Positions 1 to 11,615 of a stretch of 64,000 nt of DNA are shown here, piece by piece (the stretch's first letter is position 1; every line of letters begins with the position of its first letter). The stretch is taken from the NCBI RefSeq assembly GCF_009905375.1, contig NC_133648.1, positions 307,970,565 to 308,034,564 of the forward strand, written 5' to 3'. The notes beneath the pieces are model-generated. The model was given only the letters and a program-made list of their open reading frames with translations. It made no database searches and was not told the origin of the DNA. The position numbers and the translations under genes were made by a program. Origin of the DNA: Apium graveolens (Eukaryota > Streptophyta > Magnoliopsida > Apiales > Apiaceae).

Positions 1-577
1 CCTTTTTCCAGACTTTAAAACTACACTAGGCTGCCAAAAATAATCAACAAGGAGGTGCCAAAACGCACGTGACCAACAGGAGCTGCCAATTCCCATTTCT
101 TTTGTTCAACTATCAAGTACATGTGTTATGGGTTCCCGGAATTTGCAAGTAAACAAACTGCCACATTCTTTCCTCTCTTTTTTTTCATTTGTCCGCACAT
201 ATACATTAGTAACAAAAATGGAAGCCATTAATCTTTGCAATTTGCTGCCAAATGTTACAGAACAAAACTGAACAGCAATGGTAGCATTCGCCGAGGAAAA
301 AGAAACACAGTGGCAGCTAAAATCCTGAAAAATTTATTTAGATTAATAATTTTTATTTACCAAAATTTAAATAATAAATTTATTTAATTCAAATTTATAA
401 AATAAATTTATTTTAAATAAATTCATAAAATAAACTTATTCAAGCTTAAATTATAAATTCATTTAAATAAATTTATAAAATAAATTTTCTAAATTAAATT
501 TATAAAATAAATTTATGTAAATGCAAATTAATAAAATAAATTAATTTCCGGATCCTGATTTGTATGTCAATCAGCAA
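1..577 (-). other. Internal leader of a minus-strand LTR element, no gene
   Basis: This stretch lies just inside the primer site at 578-589, so it should be the untranslated leader of an element that continues to the left of the window. I see no usable reading frame. Positions 330-545 are very AT-rich, with repeated AAATTTATAAAATAAATTT-like words. The family cannot be settled because no gag or pol is visible here. Confidence 0.5.
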
Positions 578-589
578 GCTCTAATACCA
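578..589 (-). other. Primer binding site (initiator Met tRNA type)
   Basis: Read on the minus strand it is TGGTATTAGAGC, one base from the usual TGGTATCAGAGC that pairs with initiator methionine tRNA. It sits two bases from the LTR edge at 592. Its position shows that the LTR is the 5' LTR of a minus-strand element whose body lies to the left. Confidence 0.7.
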
Positions 590-591
590 AT

Positions 592-2227
592 TGTTAGGTC
601 CCGAATTATCGTAGAAGGGGGGTTGAATACGATAATTACTAAATTAAAAATACTTTCGAATCTTTAGCGGCTATAATATTTAGTGCTCGGTTAGTGTTTA
701 CGTGTTCTTGACAGGAATAGTGTTTGGAACGATAAAAACAAGGAACATAAGATATTCAGGGAAATATATATTCGTATATAAATCCTCGAGGGTGTTGCTA
801 CACTCCGGTAAATAAATTAACCGGCTACAATCTAAGAACAATAAAGTTCCTAGCTTCTACAAAGATTTAAAAATCAAATCCTATACAATAATCTAGCTTT
901 TGTTTATCTAAGGATTTAATTATCGGGTAACGATTATAATGCTCCTAAGAATATACAAGAATTAAATCGGGCATTATAACGTTACTTCGGTGAGAAGTTA
1001 AACGGATATAAAAAAGCTTGAACTTCTCTGTAGATCATTGCTGCCATTTTCACTTCTCTTTTGGGAGAGAAGATGAATAGAAGTTGATCCAAAAATGAAT
1101 GGCTCTCTTTTCTTCTGCTGCAAAGTGTAGACTTTATCCAATAAAATATGTGGCTTAGGAGAGGCACTTCTGTGGCGATCAACTAAAACTCTTCTGTGGC
1201 GACAGGGGGACAGGAGGGTTGTGTGGCGACAGGTTATTACAAGTACATGAATATGTACTTAACTAACACTCAATATACACTTGTGGCGACATTATGTCAC
1301 CCTGGTTACTTTTTCCTTTATTTGATTTTTCTTTTCTTTTTTTTGTTTTTTCTTTTTCTTTTTCTTTTTGTTTTCTTTTTGTTTTTGTTTTTGTTTTTTT
1401 TTCTTTTTATTTTCTTTTTGTTTTTCCTTTTTAAGTTTAAATTGAAACTAAATTAATTTATAAAATTAATTTAAATATAACTTATATAAATAAACTAATT
1501 TAGATTTATAAAATAAACTTATTTAAAGTTTATAAGATAATTCATTTTAAGTTTATTAAATAAATTATATTAAAGTCCATTAAATAATTTATTTAATTTA
1601 ACAATTAAACTTTGAGCTTCGCTAGTCCCCTGAGCTGTTTAGCTGTATACCCCGCGCACCTCATCTCGTACTTTAATAGATAAACGTTTAATCCAAGTGC
1701 GTTCCTTAACTTAACAATTCTTCTATAAAAATACACAGATTCCTTTCACGAGCTGTTGACACCTAGTGCAACTGGTCTGGTTCATAGACGACTAACCCCG
1801 ATTCAGGTATTCGTATTATAGCCTTGATTACATTATTAAGCTTGCCTCAACTTTATTAACCTCTGTCTATACCCTATCTTCAATTCTTCAGATTCCTATA
1901 CTTCGAACACTTTCTATCTTCAATCAATGCCAATACACTGAAATCTTCCGGTAGCACTTGTATACTGAATCTTCAACATTTCTGAAACCCTGAAAGTCTT
2001 TAACCTTTGTTCTTCACTGAGGTATGATCATATTAATGAACTTCTTTCAGTGACCTGTAGATAGACTTCAGGCCTTCTTCTAATCTTCAGATTCTTTGTA
2101 TTTGCCTTATCTTCATTCTTCCTGATTTCTTGTATAGACGTAGTATTATTAACCTGTCATGTTCTAGTGTTGTTATCGTGTTGAGTTATCACGTAACTGT
2201 ACATACAGCTACGCAGTCTCACCAACA
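592..2227 (-). mobile_element. 5' LTR of a minus-strand LTR retrotransposon (copia/SIRE-like, tentative)
   Basis: The edge next to the primer site reads TGTTAGGTCCCG on the plus strand. The far edge is placed at 2227, where the plus strand reads ACCAACA, so on the sense strand the LTR would run from TGTTGG to CCTAACA with matching inverted ends. This far edge is also where homology to the Tekay pre-gag region begins (about 2240). The start word resembles LTRs of SIRE/Maximus copia elements as I remember them, which is weak evidence. No target duplication can be tested because the other LTR is outside the window. The right edge could be off by tens of bases. Confidence 0.55.
1309..1434. repeat. 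T-rich pyrimidine low-complexity tract in the LTR
   Basis: A run of T broken by single C or G, of the form CTTTTT and GTTTTT. It generates a phenylalanine/leucine-only open frame that is not a gene. On the sense strand of the LTR this is an A-rich purine tract. Confidence 0.85.
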
Positions 2228-2239
2228 CACATTATTATA

Positions 2240-2969
2240 TTAGCCATCCCATCATCTCCGTTGTCTAGTTTCAAGTACTCTCCTGGTCACTTGAATCTCA
2301 TTCCGAAGTTCCTTCACATTTCTGTCGACATTTATAGTCCTGATAATGTGTTGAAATCCCCGGATCTGTGCCAACAGGGCTTCTCATTCCAAAAGAATGA
2401 CTTCATACTAGAGATTACTAAAGAAATTTGTTATCATAAAATGCCAAATGAAATTTCAAAATCAAGAAAATCGAATGAGAAGGAATAGTAAAGAAGATGT
2501 AGGTACGACTGAGAGCAACCATACAAGTACATAAGATGGCCAGTCTTAGTACCGCATAGTTCACAACACATAATTCAGTGGCATCCCACCAGACCCTTTT
2601 GTCACACAGACAAATAGTCAACACATATGTATTATATGCCCCAATCGTCCAATAGAATCACCGAGAAAAGAAACAATGCTTAGATAGAAAAATTTACAAG
2701 TAAGGAAGGAGAGAATCTGATTTATATAGGGGATCAAAAAAATCTTAAGATGCACCCGCCACCGAATATCCAATAGAGTCGGAATCAACATATGGAGGTC
2801 CTCGAATAGGTGATCTCACACTTGGAGGTAGAATAGTTCGCATTGGTGCTTTCGTCACAACAGGTATTATGGCTAACACCAGCGAAAGAGCAGGACGTAG
2901 TTCAGATGAAGGTCCTCCGACGAAAGGCTCTGAGTAATTAGATAATATTGAAATAAAAGAATCTGCCAT
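2240..2969 (-). pseudogene. Broken pre-gag reading frame of Tekay-3
   Basis: The start of the frame (2969 down to 2745, 74 codons) begins MADSF and aligns with the 172-residue pre-gag frame of Tekay-1, sharing SEP, the RPPxRGPP-like stretch and DSDS.G.SVA. The next, coiled part is recognisable only as DNA at about 2400-2240. Between them are about 270 extra bases (roughly 2405-2740) that I cannot match, either an insertion or decayed sequence. The copia-like LTR then cuts off the rest. No biochemical function is known. Confidence 0.6.
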
Positions 2970-3152
2970 CGCTGCTATCCAAAACTCACGTTGCTAAATA
3001 CGAATTCCGAATCTCAGCATGAATCATACTAAAACCTACTATTTAGTCGTATTCAACTTCTTGACGTTATATTTCTTTATTTCCTAATACTAATCTTAAC
3101 CCTCTACCCCCTTCCCGATAGTCTAGGCTTGTGGTAGTGACTTTAAACCGTA

Positions 3153-3164
3153 GCTCTGATGCCA
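3153..3164 (-). other. Primer binding site of Tekay-3
   Basis: The minus strand reads TGGCATCAGAGC, one substitution from the initiator-Met primer site of the other Tekay elements. It lies three bases inside the LTR edge at 3168. Confidence 0.75.
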
Positions 3165-3167
3165 AAC

Positions 3168-6100
3168 TGTAACGCCCTCCAAACGCGGGTCAGAAGTTTG
3201 GGGCCCACAACACACGCACACCATATTTAGACATGTTATGGATATAATAATGTATATAAAATGACCCTACTTACCATAATCCACGGATTGACGCAGTTTA
3301 AAGTATGTTCACAAGCCACAATCTTATTTATTACACAAACGTACCAAATCCCAGTTTATTTATCTTACAACTGAAGTTTAAACTTTATTACACACTATCA
3401 ACATAACCAAGCCAAACATCATCCGCCAGTCTATTCCATTTCAACCTGGATACCTAGCTCGCACACTTGGCTGGGGATCCTCGCTACCACCAGTTTTCTT
3501 TTTCACTGGAAAAGAATATAAATAGTTTTGCAAGAGTGAGCTAACTAGCTCAGCAAGTCACAAAGACAGTAACTGAGATTAACCATGACCAATTGAAATG
3601 ATATAAGGAATCAACTTTACTGATAAGCAATGATTAGAATTGGATATTCATTTTCATTTAAAAAACCAAGGTTAGGCTGCTTATCATTCACTCACTAACC
3701 CCGAGCAAGGCTCCCAGCTTTGCTCTATATACTGGATCCAAGGCACGCATTGGCCTATTATAACCACAAATCTGGTCCATATTTAAAAATAATCCAATTC
3801 TAGAATTACAAAATAATAAGCAATGTAACTCATTAGTTGAATCATAAGCAACTTTTATTATGAAACATAGGATGGTCTGTAATTCCATGAAATAATCAGG
3901 AAATCATAAAGGTTGGGTTTTAATCAAGGAAAGAAAAAGACAACAGAAGACCCAAGGGTTTAAGAGTGACAAGAATTGGTCTTCTGTTACACATGATATA
4001 AGGGTGGGTATGATAAGCAATTTCGTATCAGGAATCAGTATGTGGTAGGTATGTATTTGTGGAGTAGTATCGTATAGGTGTGGTTTGTATATGTGAATTT
4101 AACAATCAACGATTTATGGAGAAACAGGCTTATGGCTCGAGATCAATAAGAATCAAGGTTTAGGTTAAGTACTTCAAAGTACTTGCAATATGAAATAAGA
4201 ACGGTTTGGAATAGTTGTAACATAATGAAGAGAGTTCACAATACTTGTAATATCATCAAGAAGAATAGGAATACTTTCCTTATCAATCCACTTTCACTTT
4301 ACTAGCACTTGTCAACTGGTTCCCACTCACTGACTACCTGCTTTCCTTTTCTACATCTCGCTTTCTCTGTTAAATATCACATGCACTTATCAATACTACG
4401 TCTCATCACATTTTATTCGTTACGAGCTTCTAACTACCCTTCGTTTCACCCAAATCCGATGTACGGATCGAAAGTTATGAATAAAACCGTCAAACAATGT
4501 ACATACAGTCATATTACACAGCAATTGGATTACGTATAACACATAGCACATAATATATTTAATCCAAATAATTTTTCAAAGAAGATTCGGGGTTAAAATG
4601 ATTTTCCAAGTTTTTAAATATGAATTTTGAACATTTTTCGGAATTTAAACGGGACTCCGAATCATTTTATAATTAAATAATAGGGTTCGAACACCCGATT
4701 CTGACTTTAAAATGACTTTATAATAATTATCGAGCCTTGAAAATAATATTTTAAAGCTCAAAAATATTTTTCAGAATTTCTAAATCAATTTTAAATAATT
4801 AAATCTAATTATTAAATTAACTAAAATTAATTATTAATTAATTAAATTAATTAATCAATTAGTTATAAATTAGTCGGTTAATTAAAATAATTAAAAACAA
4901 ATAAAATTAATTAATAAAATAATTTTGATTTATTTTTGAATAAACAAATAATTAAAATAATTTACTGTATTTAAAATAATTAAATACATAATTTTTCTGA
5001 TTTTTAAAATAATAAAAATATCATTTTTAAAATAAAGTAAACAAAAATCCTCTTTTTGTATGTTTTTAAAATAAAAGTAAGAAATTTGCAAATTTATGGA
5101 AACTTTGGTGGCTGGATTGTAAAAACAGATTTTGTAACACATTTCTGAGATTTTATGGATCAAAACCGGGTCAATCCCGGGTTCAAGATCGACTCGAACG
5201 GGTCAACCAAGAACGGGAAGAACCCGGCCACCGGAGTATTATCCGGCGAGTTCAATTCGGCTAAAATACTGGTGATTCCTGTCTATTCTCGAGCCTAGTC
5301 AATTTCCCAGTATCCCAAAAATACAACCATGTCAATCATGCTTGCAGATAGAGTCCTATTTAATCTTTCCGGCGAAAACACCATTATCGCCGGCGAAGCT
5401 TCGAGCTTTTCCGGCGATAAATTTCTGGTATCCAACAGAGAAGTCAAACACATGAATCACTTCCTTTTGACACGATCTATCGACTAGTACAAGCTAATCA
5501 TACCTAGAATCAACGAATCAAGAGTTCCCAAATTTGATTAAGAACATTCAAAGTAATTAAAAACCCTAATTCAATTAATCCGAGTATCAAACCTTATTTC
5601 TATATGTTATTGAACTCCAAATTCATCATATAATATACCAAAACGATCAAGAGAAAATTATCTACATGATTATTCCATCAAATCACACAAACAACATCAA
5701 GAACAAAAATTCCTATTTTAATTCATAAATAATTCAAAATAAAATAATTAAATCGAAAAAATACCTTGATTTCTGGGCAAAAACAGATGGTGGATTCAGG
5801 AAGAGGTTTTCGGGAGCTTCGTTTTGATATGTTGCACGCCCGAATCGGAGTTCGATAACGCCTTCATTCGTACGTTTGATTTTCAAGAACGTATCATTTT
5901 TAGGGTTTTTCTCTGTATTTCTTATTGTTTACTGATTAATTATGATTATTACGAATAAAATGAAATAATAAAAGGGCTATATATACTTATGGAATATTGG
6001 TTCATGTTGGATCGTTCTGGATCGTTAAATTAGTTACTTAGCCGCTAAGTAACTGCAAAAATGATCTGATTTAATACCCATATTAGATAATTATACCAAC

Positions 6101-6684
6101 CAGGTCTTTTATAAAACACTTTATACGAAAATAATGTAATATTATCCTGTCTTTCGAGAATACGGGTTTTGTTGATATATCGAAACAATTATCGTATCGA
6201 AAATTGTACGCCGGGACGCGTAAGGTTCAAACCATAATCCCTTCTAATTTTTCGAGTTAAATTACTCAAAAAAAATGTAATCCGGATCGAAAAAGTCAAA
6301 AAACGGAAAATGTCTGGAATTACCAGATTAGGTTAGGAAGGGATTTTCGGAAGAGTTTCGGGTTGTAAAAACGTAAAAACGGTTATGGTTGGACGATTCC
6401 CGGCTTTATAAAATAATTTTCTATTTTTTCAGAAAATAATTAATAAATTAATAAATTTATAAATCAATATTAAATCATATAAAACTCCAAAAATTACCAA
6501 AAAAATACCTTAATTATCTATATTTAATTCTAGACATAATAAAATTAACACACTCACAATTTATCAAATATATTCATCTAAATATTATTATCAAACAACA
6601 GATAATTCACCAAAATTCACATAATAATCACATAATACTCATTTATTGATAAAAATAATTTCACACGATATCCTGGATATTACA
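3168..6684 (-). mobile_element. 5' LTR of Tekay-3 (3.5 kb)
   Basis: Starts TGTAACGCCCTCCAAACG and ends CTGGATATTACA on the plus strand, matching both ends of the Tekay-1 LTRs. It shares the family layout: a hairpin about 380 bp from the PBS-side edge (3537-3552), an AT-rich centre (about 4560-5060) with stacked AATTAATT words, then a short CCGG-rich segment (5160-5430). Sequence identity to Tekay-1 is clear but moderate, so this is a related subfamily rather than a recent copy. The frames inside it are incidental. Confidence 0.85.
3537..3552 (-). repeat. LTR hairpin, Tekay-3
   Basis: TGAGCTA, two bases, then TAGCTCA: a perfect 7 bp stem flanked by CTTGC on the sense strand. The same hairpin occurs at the matching place in the other Tekay LTRs with a changed but still pairing stem. 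Confidence 0.7.
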
Positions 6685-6753
6685 GTAATAAATGATATCA
6701 CTGAGTTTTAACCGTTCCCTCTACAACCTAACTCTACTACTTGTGTTTAAAAG
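6685..6753. other. Short spacer between two LTRs
   Basis: Sixty-nine bases between Tekay-3 and the divergent LTR Tekay-4. No gene or clear target duplication is visible. Confidence 0.6.
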
Positions 6754-9600
6754 TATAACGCCCTCCAAATTTGGGGTTTAGATCTAGGGATTACTTGCCA
6801 ATCTCTAACATAATACAAACCTGTTTAATAATTATATAAACATATATCCAACCCCTTAATATTATATCCAGTATCTTTAAGGTTAAAGTATGAAAAAAAA
6901 GAACAAAACACTATCTTTATTACAAACCCAAATTCAAAGTCTCACAAAGTTCTCTTTATTCAAACCAACTATCTAACATATTTTAAACTAAATTCATTTT
7001 ATTCAATTACATACTACAACTATCTACACTACACCTGCTCAGGAAGCTCAAAGCTCTCTTCGTTTATCGGGATTAGCACCCTTAATGCCAGAGGATCTCA
7101 CTTCTTGACTCGCTTCTTTACCATTCGGGTACGAATGGGTTTCATTCTCTGCCTTAACTAGAAAAACAAAGTGAATAACAACAAAAGAGGTGAGCCATAA
7201 TTGTTCAGCAAGTCCACAATATATATATAGTAATAAGAGAAAGTTAAATGAACCAGTAATTTGATTTCATATGTAACTATGTTTCTCCGCAAGGGATAAT
7301 GAAGGCAGCTATCAGCGATTATCAATAAACTAGACTGGACATAAGATCAACATTCGCATCTATATCCTGCTGATTAGTCAGAATACAGTGCAGATCTATA
7401 CCTACCCGTATAGATCCGTTCCGCTACCCAGGCTTTATAGCCCAAAACAGGGATCCGGTCAATTCCAGGCCCATAAGATCCGGTTTATACCCGGTCCTTA
7501 TCATCACCAGCCAGTCTACAGATGAGCATCTGGAACAACCGGTATGCTTTGATGTATCCCAACATCAAATATATCAGGATATATATATATATATAATGTG
7601 TAATCTATTGAAATATTAATAGAGTATTCAACGTATCAATAAAAATCGGGAATCAAAGTGAAAATACAATTAAAGGAATAATAATTATGCATCAGTGTTT
7701 GTGAATAGGAATTATCAATGTTTATCGAGTTAAGAATTTGAGTAAAGTAAAGCAATTCACTATTCTGTATTTAGAATAGGGAAAAAACTTGCCTGATATG
7801 TGATCTACCTCAGGTATATCACCATTCCCTAACACTGGCTTGATCCGCCTTGCTGGATTCGTATCTATCAAATAAAGATACTCATTTAGTCGACTCATAT
7901 CTTAATCGAATCTCAATCCGACTCCACGTAGCCCCTATCGTCTACCCGTACGATTATAACTGACTCGTATAATAATTATCTAGTAATTAGGACTCGATTA
8001 ACCACATAAATCACATAACACATAAGTCACATAGTCATTATAGGCTTGAAAATATTTTTAGAATTAAAATCGGATCAATACTCGCATTATCGAACAATAT
8101 CTGACTCGTTTCCTAATTTTTGGAATTTATTAGACTCATATTTATGATTAATAGGGTCTATAAATAAATAAATATCGAAAGCCGACTCAATTCTAGAAGA
8201 AATTAAGATTTAAAACTATTTTTATCGAAAACAGATCATTTTTCTTAGTCTAAGGGCTTTCGTTTCGTCTAAAACGGATAAACGGTTCAATTAATAATCA
8301 ATAAATATGAATAAATCAATTAATTATTCAAAATAATTGGACCTCAAATATATTTTTAAATAATTATTTAGGAAAAACAGAATTAAAAATGATTTTTCCA
8401 TATTTTTTCAAATTAAAATGAATTTAAAATGAATTATTCAAAATAAACTAATTAATTATCAAAATAATTAATCAATTTAAGTAAATAATAAATAAGTTAT
8501 AAATAATTAAATAATTAAATATTTTATTTCGAATTTTGGAAAATATTTTGGTTTATTTATAAAATAAATCAATTAATTAACTTAATTAATTAATCAATTT
8601 ATTTAAATAAATAAAACTGATTTTTTATAATTTATAAAAATAAAAATAAAATCCAATAACAGATCTCAAAAATTGGAATTGGTTTTGAATGGATCAAAAT
8701 CGGGTCAATAAACAGGTTGGAATCGGGTGGCCAAGAACAATCCGGGTCATGAAGAACATAACCGTAAAATTCCTTGAATCCGGTGACCGGCCCGGATTCC
8801 GGCAACCTCGATTCATACCATAAACAACACCGTTTGGTGTGTTTTTCACAGGATTTCCACTCCAAATTATCACAGCAATTCAACTTCGGCCATAGTATCA
8901 TAGAATCATCCCTGGAATATCTTTTCCGGCCAAATCGATCAAAACTCTGGCCAACACTCGATTTCACTCTTTCGTAAATGAACCTTTGATTTTAATAGCT
9001 CAAATCAAAGCTTCGATCATGTAAAATCAAAGCCCTATCATCAAACTAACCTCAGATCACTCAAACTCAAAAACGATCAAATCAAAACTTGCACATAAAC
9101 CCTAATAATCAAATTCATATATACAGGAATCATTTGATGAAATTAAATACATAAATCGACTGTAAATCATCAATAAAGCTATTCCAATCATTAAATCAAT
9201 CTAATAACCCTAGAATCAAAACACCCTAATTCGAACATAAACCCTAGAAATTAAAATTAAAAATATACGAATTAAAACATGAAATTGATGCAAGAAACTG
9301 ATAGAACAGGTCAAGAGCATCAATTTGAGTACTTACACGATCAGATTTGGTGCTCAGAATCGATCAAAATCACAGTTTGATTGTTCAACCCGAATCCGGA
9401 AACCCGACCCGATTTGCAGAGAATTTTCTATTTTTCTAGAATTTTTGATAATTTAATTATAATTAATTAATTATAATTAAACTATTTATAGTAGTAAAAT
9501 AATACCCCTAATTAAAATGAATGCCCTAAATATATCTCTTAATAAAATTAATTGGCCTTTAAATAATAAATTTTGGGTAATAATTTTTAATTTTTAACAC
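6754..9600 (-). mobile_element. Divergent Tekay-like LTR (Tekay-4), probably solo or truncated
   Basis: Starts TATAACGCCCTCCAAATTTG, the Tekay LTR start with a G to A change in the terminal TG. Inside, in order, are the imperfect LTR hairpin (7191-7207), a region like the CTGCTGAT-CAGTCA block of Tekay-1 (about 7365), a TATA dinucleotide run (7579-7597), an AT-rich core (8280-8640) and a CCGG-rich segment (8690-8960). I see no internal region or primer site beside it. The right end is approximate because I could not find a matching TTACA terminus. Confidence 0.6.
7098..7145 (-). CDS. Tiny basic reading frame in the Tekay-4 LTR (15 residues)
   Basis: The frame reads MKPIRTRMVKKRVKK and stops; eight of fifteen residues are Lys or Arg. 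It lies about 45 bases downstream of the LTR hairpin on the sense strand, the same arrangement as the small frames at 42496 and 52616 in other Tekay LTRs. If the transcript starts upstream, this would be a leader peptide frame in the 5' UTR. It is too short to be convincing alone; the case rests on the shared position and composition. Confidence 0.3.
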   Translation of the reverse strand: MKPIRTRMVKKRVKK

Positions 9601-10185
9601 AAAATAAAATACCCGCCAAATACCCGAAAAACATTTTGACTGTACGGAACACATATAGTACATAGCAGCTGAGGTTTTATGACTAAACACATTTAATGAC
9701 ATAATAAAATACATAATTCAACTTTATTATGATATAATACAGTCGCAATTTTTCAATAGTTACAAAAAGAGCAGTATGCAAAACCATAAGGATGGACCCT
9801 ATTTCAAGTCAAATATATGCACTTAAGAAATATGTATGCACAAAACAATAAGGAATCAGTCATGACCCATGTAACATTCAGTTAAATGAAAAGTCTGTAT
9901 TATACAATTAATTTATCTACTGAATAGACGCAAAGCAAGTTTAAGAGCCATTACTTTACAAATTCATGGCTAAATATTAGAAGCATTGCAAAAATTGTAA
10001 AATAAAATAAAATTAAAGCTAACAATGACAAACTTTCTAATGAATCATTAATAGTCGTCGAACAACGATGTACAACCACTTACCCAGAGACGGTTGTTCT
10101 TAATTATTATTCGAAAAGAGACGGTCATATGAATTTTATATAATCCGTAATTATAAAGCAAATGTACGAAAACTGAAAAAACTTC
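9601..10185. other. Unassigned sequence left of Tat-1
   Basis: About 585 bases, moderately AT-rich, without a credible gene, LTR end or tandem repeat. It may be host intergenic DNA or a decayed element. Confidence 0.5.
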
Positions 10186-10684
10186 TGTTAGGGATTAAAA
10201 ACTAGGGTATATTAATTGTTGTACTTAATACTAGGGTTCGTGAGCTTTGAGACTCGATTTGACTGCTCTTGTGTCTCGTGACTCGATCTGCCTTAACAAG
10301 ATGCCTGCGTACCTTGCTGATTGCTAAGGATCAAGTCAAAAATGTAGTTCTGATTTGGTGGGGGTGAGACCCCTTATATAGATGTTGGGAGTCCTTGAAT
10401 TGGACTAGGGTTAGGAGACTTGGTGGGCAAGTCTCTGAATTAGAATGGACTTTGGAGTCCTAAGAGATAGGAAACTGATTCCTTATCCCCTGAGGTTCCT
10501 TGAAGGCCAATCTTCAAGAAATTATATTCCTAACTGGACTTTATCTATCAGCTGATTTATCCCTTATTAATTAATTAATATTCAGGGTTTTATGCCCTTT
10601 TTAATGGGCCTAGCTGTCAGACCAATTCTGATATAATTAATGTGATATTAATTACATAATCAGGGTTTATTTTATTCCCTATCA
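10186..10684 (-). mobile_element. 3' LTR of Tat-1 (499 bp)
   Basis: Begins TGTTAGGGATTAAAAACTAG and ends TTATTCCCTATCA on the plus strand. It matches the 5' LTR at 20167-20676 with scattered substitutions and small indels, so the insertion is not recent. A TATA-like box (CTATATAAGG on the minus strand, 10372-10381) lies in its middle. Confidence 0.88.
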
Positions 10685-10696
10685 TTTTCCCCCCAA
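10685..10696 (-). other. Polypurine tract of Tat-1
   Basis: The minus strand reads TTGGGGGGAAAA directly against the 3' LTR, the place and composition expected for the plus-strand primer of reverse transcription. Confidence 0.8.
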
Positions 10697-10729
10697 CTTC
10701 TGGGAAACCGTAAAAAGGTTTCGCAGAAG
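10697..10729 (-). repeat. Hairpin just upstream of the polypurine tract, Tat-1
   Basis: CTTCTGGGAAACC, a 7-base loop, then GGTTTCGCAGAAG: two 6 bp perfect stems around a single G/G mismatch. It is kept in Tat-2 (21931-21962), so it predates the split of the two elements. It may be a transcript 3'-end or plus-strand priming structure. Confidence 0.65.
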
Positions 10730-10839
10730 TTAAGTTCAATTGTTCCCTTACAGGGTATCATTTTTGCGTAAAGTGTGGAGCGACCTACACATTTACAATA
10801 ATTTGCCTTTATTCCTATTATTTAGCAGTTATCTTAATT

Positions 10840-11100
10840 TTCAAGAATTTTCCCCTAATTTTTGGGAATTTTCCTTAATTTCTAGGAATTTATTCCTAAT
10901 TTTTTGGAATTTTCCCTTAATTCTGGGGTTTTTTCCTAATTTTCTGGAACTTTCCCTTATTTCTGGGATTTTCCCTTAATTTTTAGGAATTTCCAAGTAT
11001 TTTACAGGATTTTCGAGAAAATATTATATTTCTGGAATTTTCCAAGGTATTTCCATTTTCCAGAAAATATTTTTAATTTTCCAGAAAACAAAATCCCTTT
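10840..11100. repeat. Degenerate short repeats rich in GGAATTTTCC
   Basis: Repeated words such as AATTTTCCCTTAATTT and GGGAATTTTCC spaced about 20-30 bases apart. Similar words occur in Tat-2 at 34265-34500. Frames through this stretch are repeat translations, not genes. Confidence 0.65.
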
Positions 11101-11138
11101 GATTTTTCAGAAAACATTTTTTTTAAATACCCCTTTTT

Positions 11139-11597
11139 TCGACCAGGAATCTCATTCGACCAGGATCCTGGTCGAATTAAGCCCAAATGTGCCCTGGTCG
11201 AAGCCCTTTTCGGACAGGACTTTTCGAGCAGGATTCCTGGCCGAATTTCGGTCAGGATTTTGTACATATATTTTTTTTTTTTGCAATTCGACTAAGATCC
11301 TGACCCTTTCGGTCAGGATTTTTTTTGTTTTTGACCGAATTATGCTTCCTCCTAGCCCTGGTCGAAGTCATTTTTGAGTAGAAATTTTCGATCAGGACCC
11401 TGGGCTATTTTCTGGTCGACAATTTGTTTAGGGTCAAGATTTTTCGACCAGAATCCTGACCCTTTCGGTCAGGATCTTTCTTAATGAACCAATTTCTGAC
11501 CGAATAAACAGCCAATATTTTCTGGTCAAAGTTTATTTCGACCTCAAGGTTTCGATCAGAAATCTAATAGGAATCCTGATTGAACTAGGTCAGGATA
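11139..11597. repeat. Cluster of palindromic TCGACCAGGATCCTGGTCGA-type repeats
   Basis: At least fifteen degenerate copies of TTCGACCAGGA or its complement within 460 bp. The best, 11154-11177, is a perfect 24-base palindrome whose half is ATTCGACCAGGA. Two larger copies (about 11287-11322 and 11437-11473) share the core ATCCTGACCCTTTCGGTCAG. The cluster lies between the 3' end of Tat-1 and the promoter of its antisense gene. Tat-2 has a different palindrome array at the equivalent place. Confidence 0.75.
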
Positions 11598-11615
11598 TTT
11601 ATTATTATTATTTTT

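Larger units (their letters stand above)
2228..3167 (-). mobile_element. 5' internal remnant of Tekay-3
   Basis: This is what remains of the body of Tekay-3 between its 5' LTR (3168-6684) and the copia-like insertion on the left. It holds the primer site, a short leader and a broken pre-gag frame. Two blocks match the same region of Tekay-1: 2745-2969, and about 2240-2400 (against 30700-30860 of Tekay-1). No gag or pol remains inside the window. Confidence 0.7.

Noticed and set aside
1196..1456. 86-codon plus-strand frame, Phe/Leu-rich
   Set aside because: Translation of a T-rich low-complexity tract.
8632..8977. 111-codon minus and 67-codon plus frames
   Set aside because: They overlap each other in the CCGG-rich part of the Tekay-4 LTR and have no homologue among element proteins.
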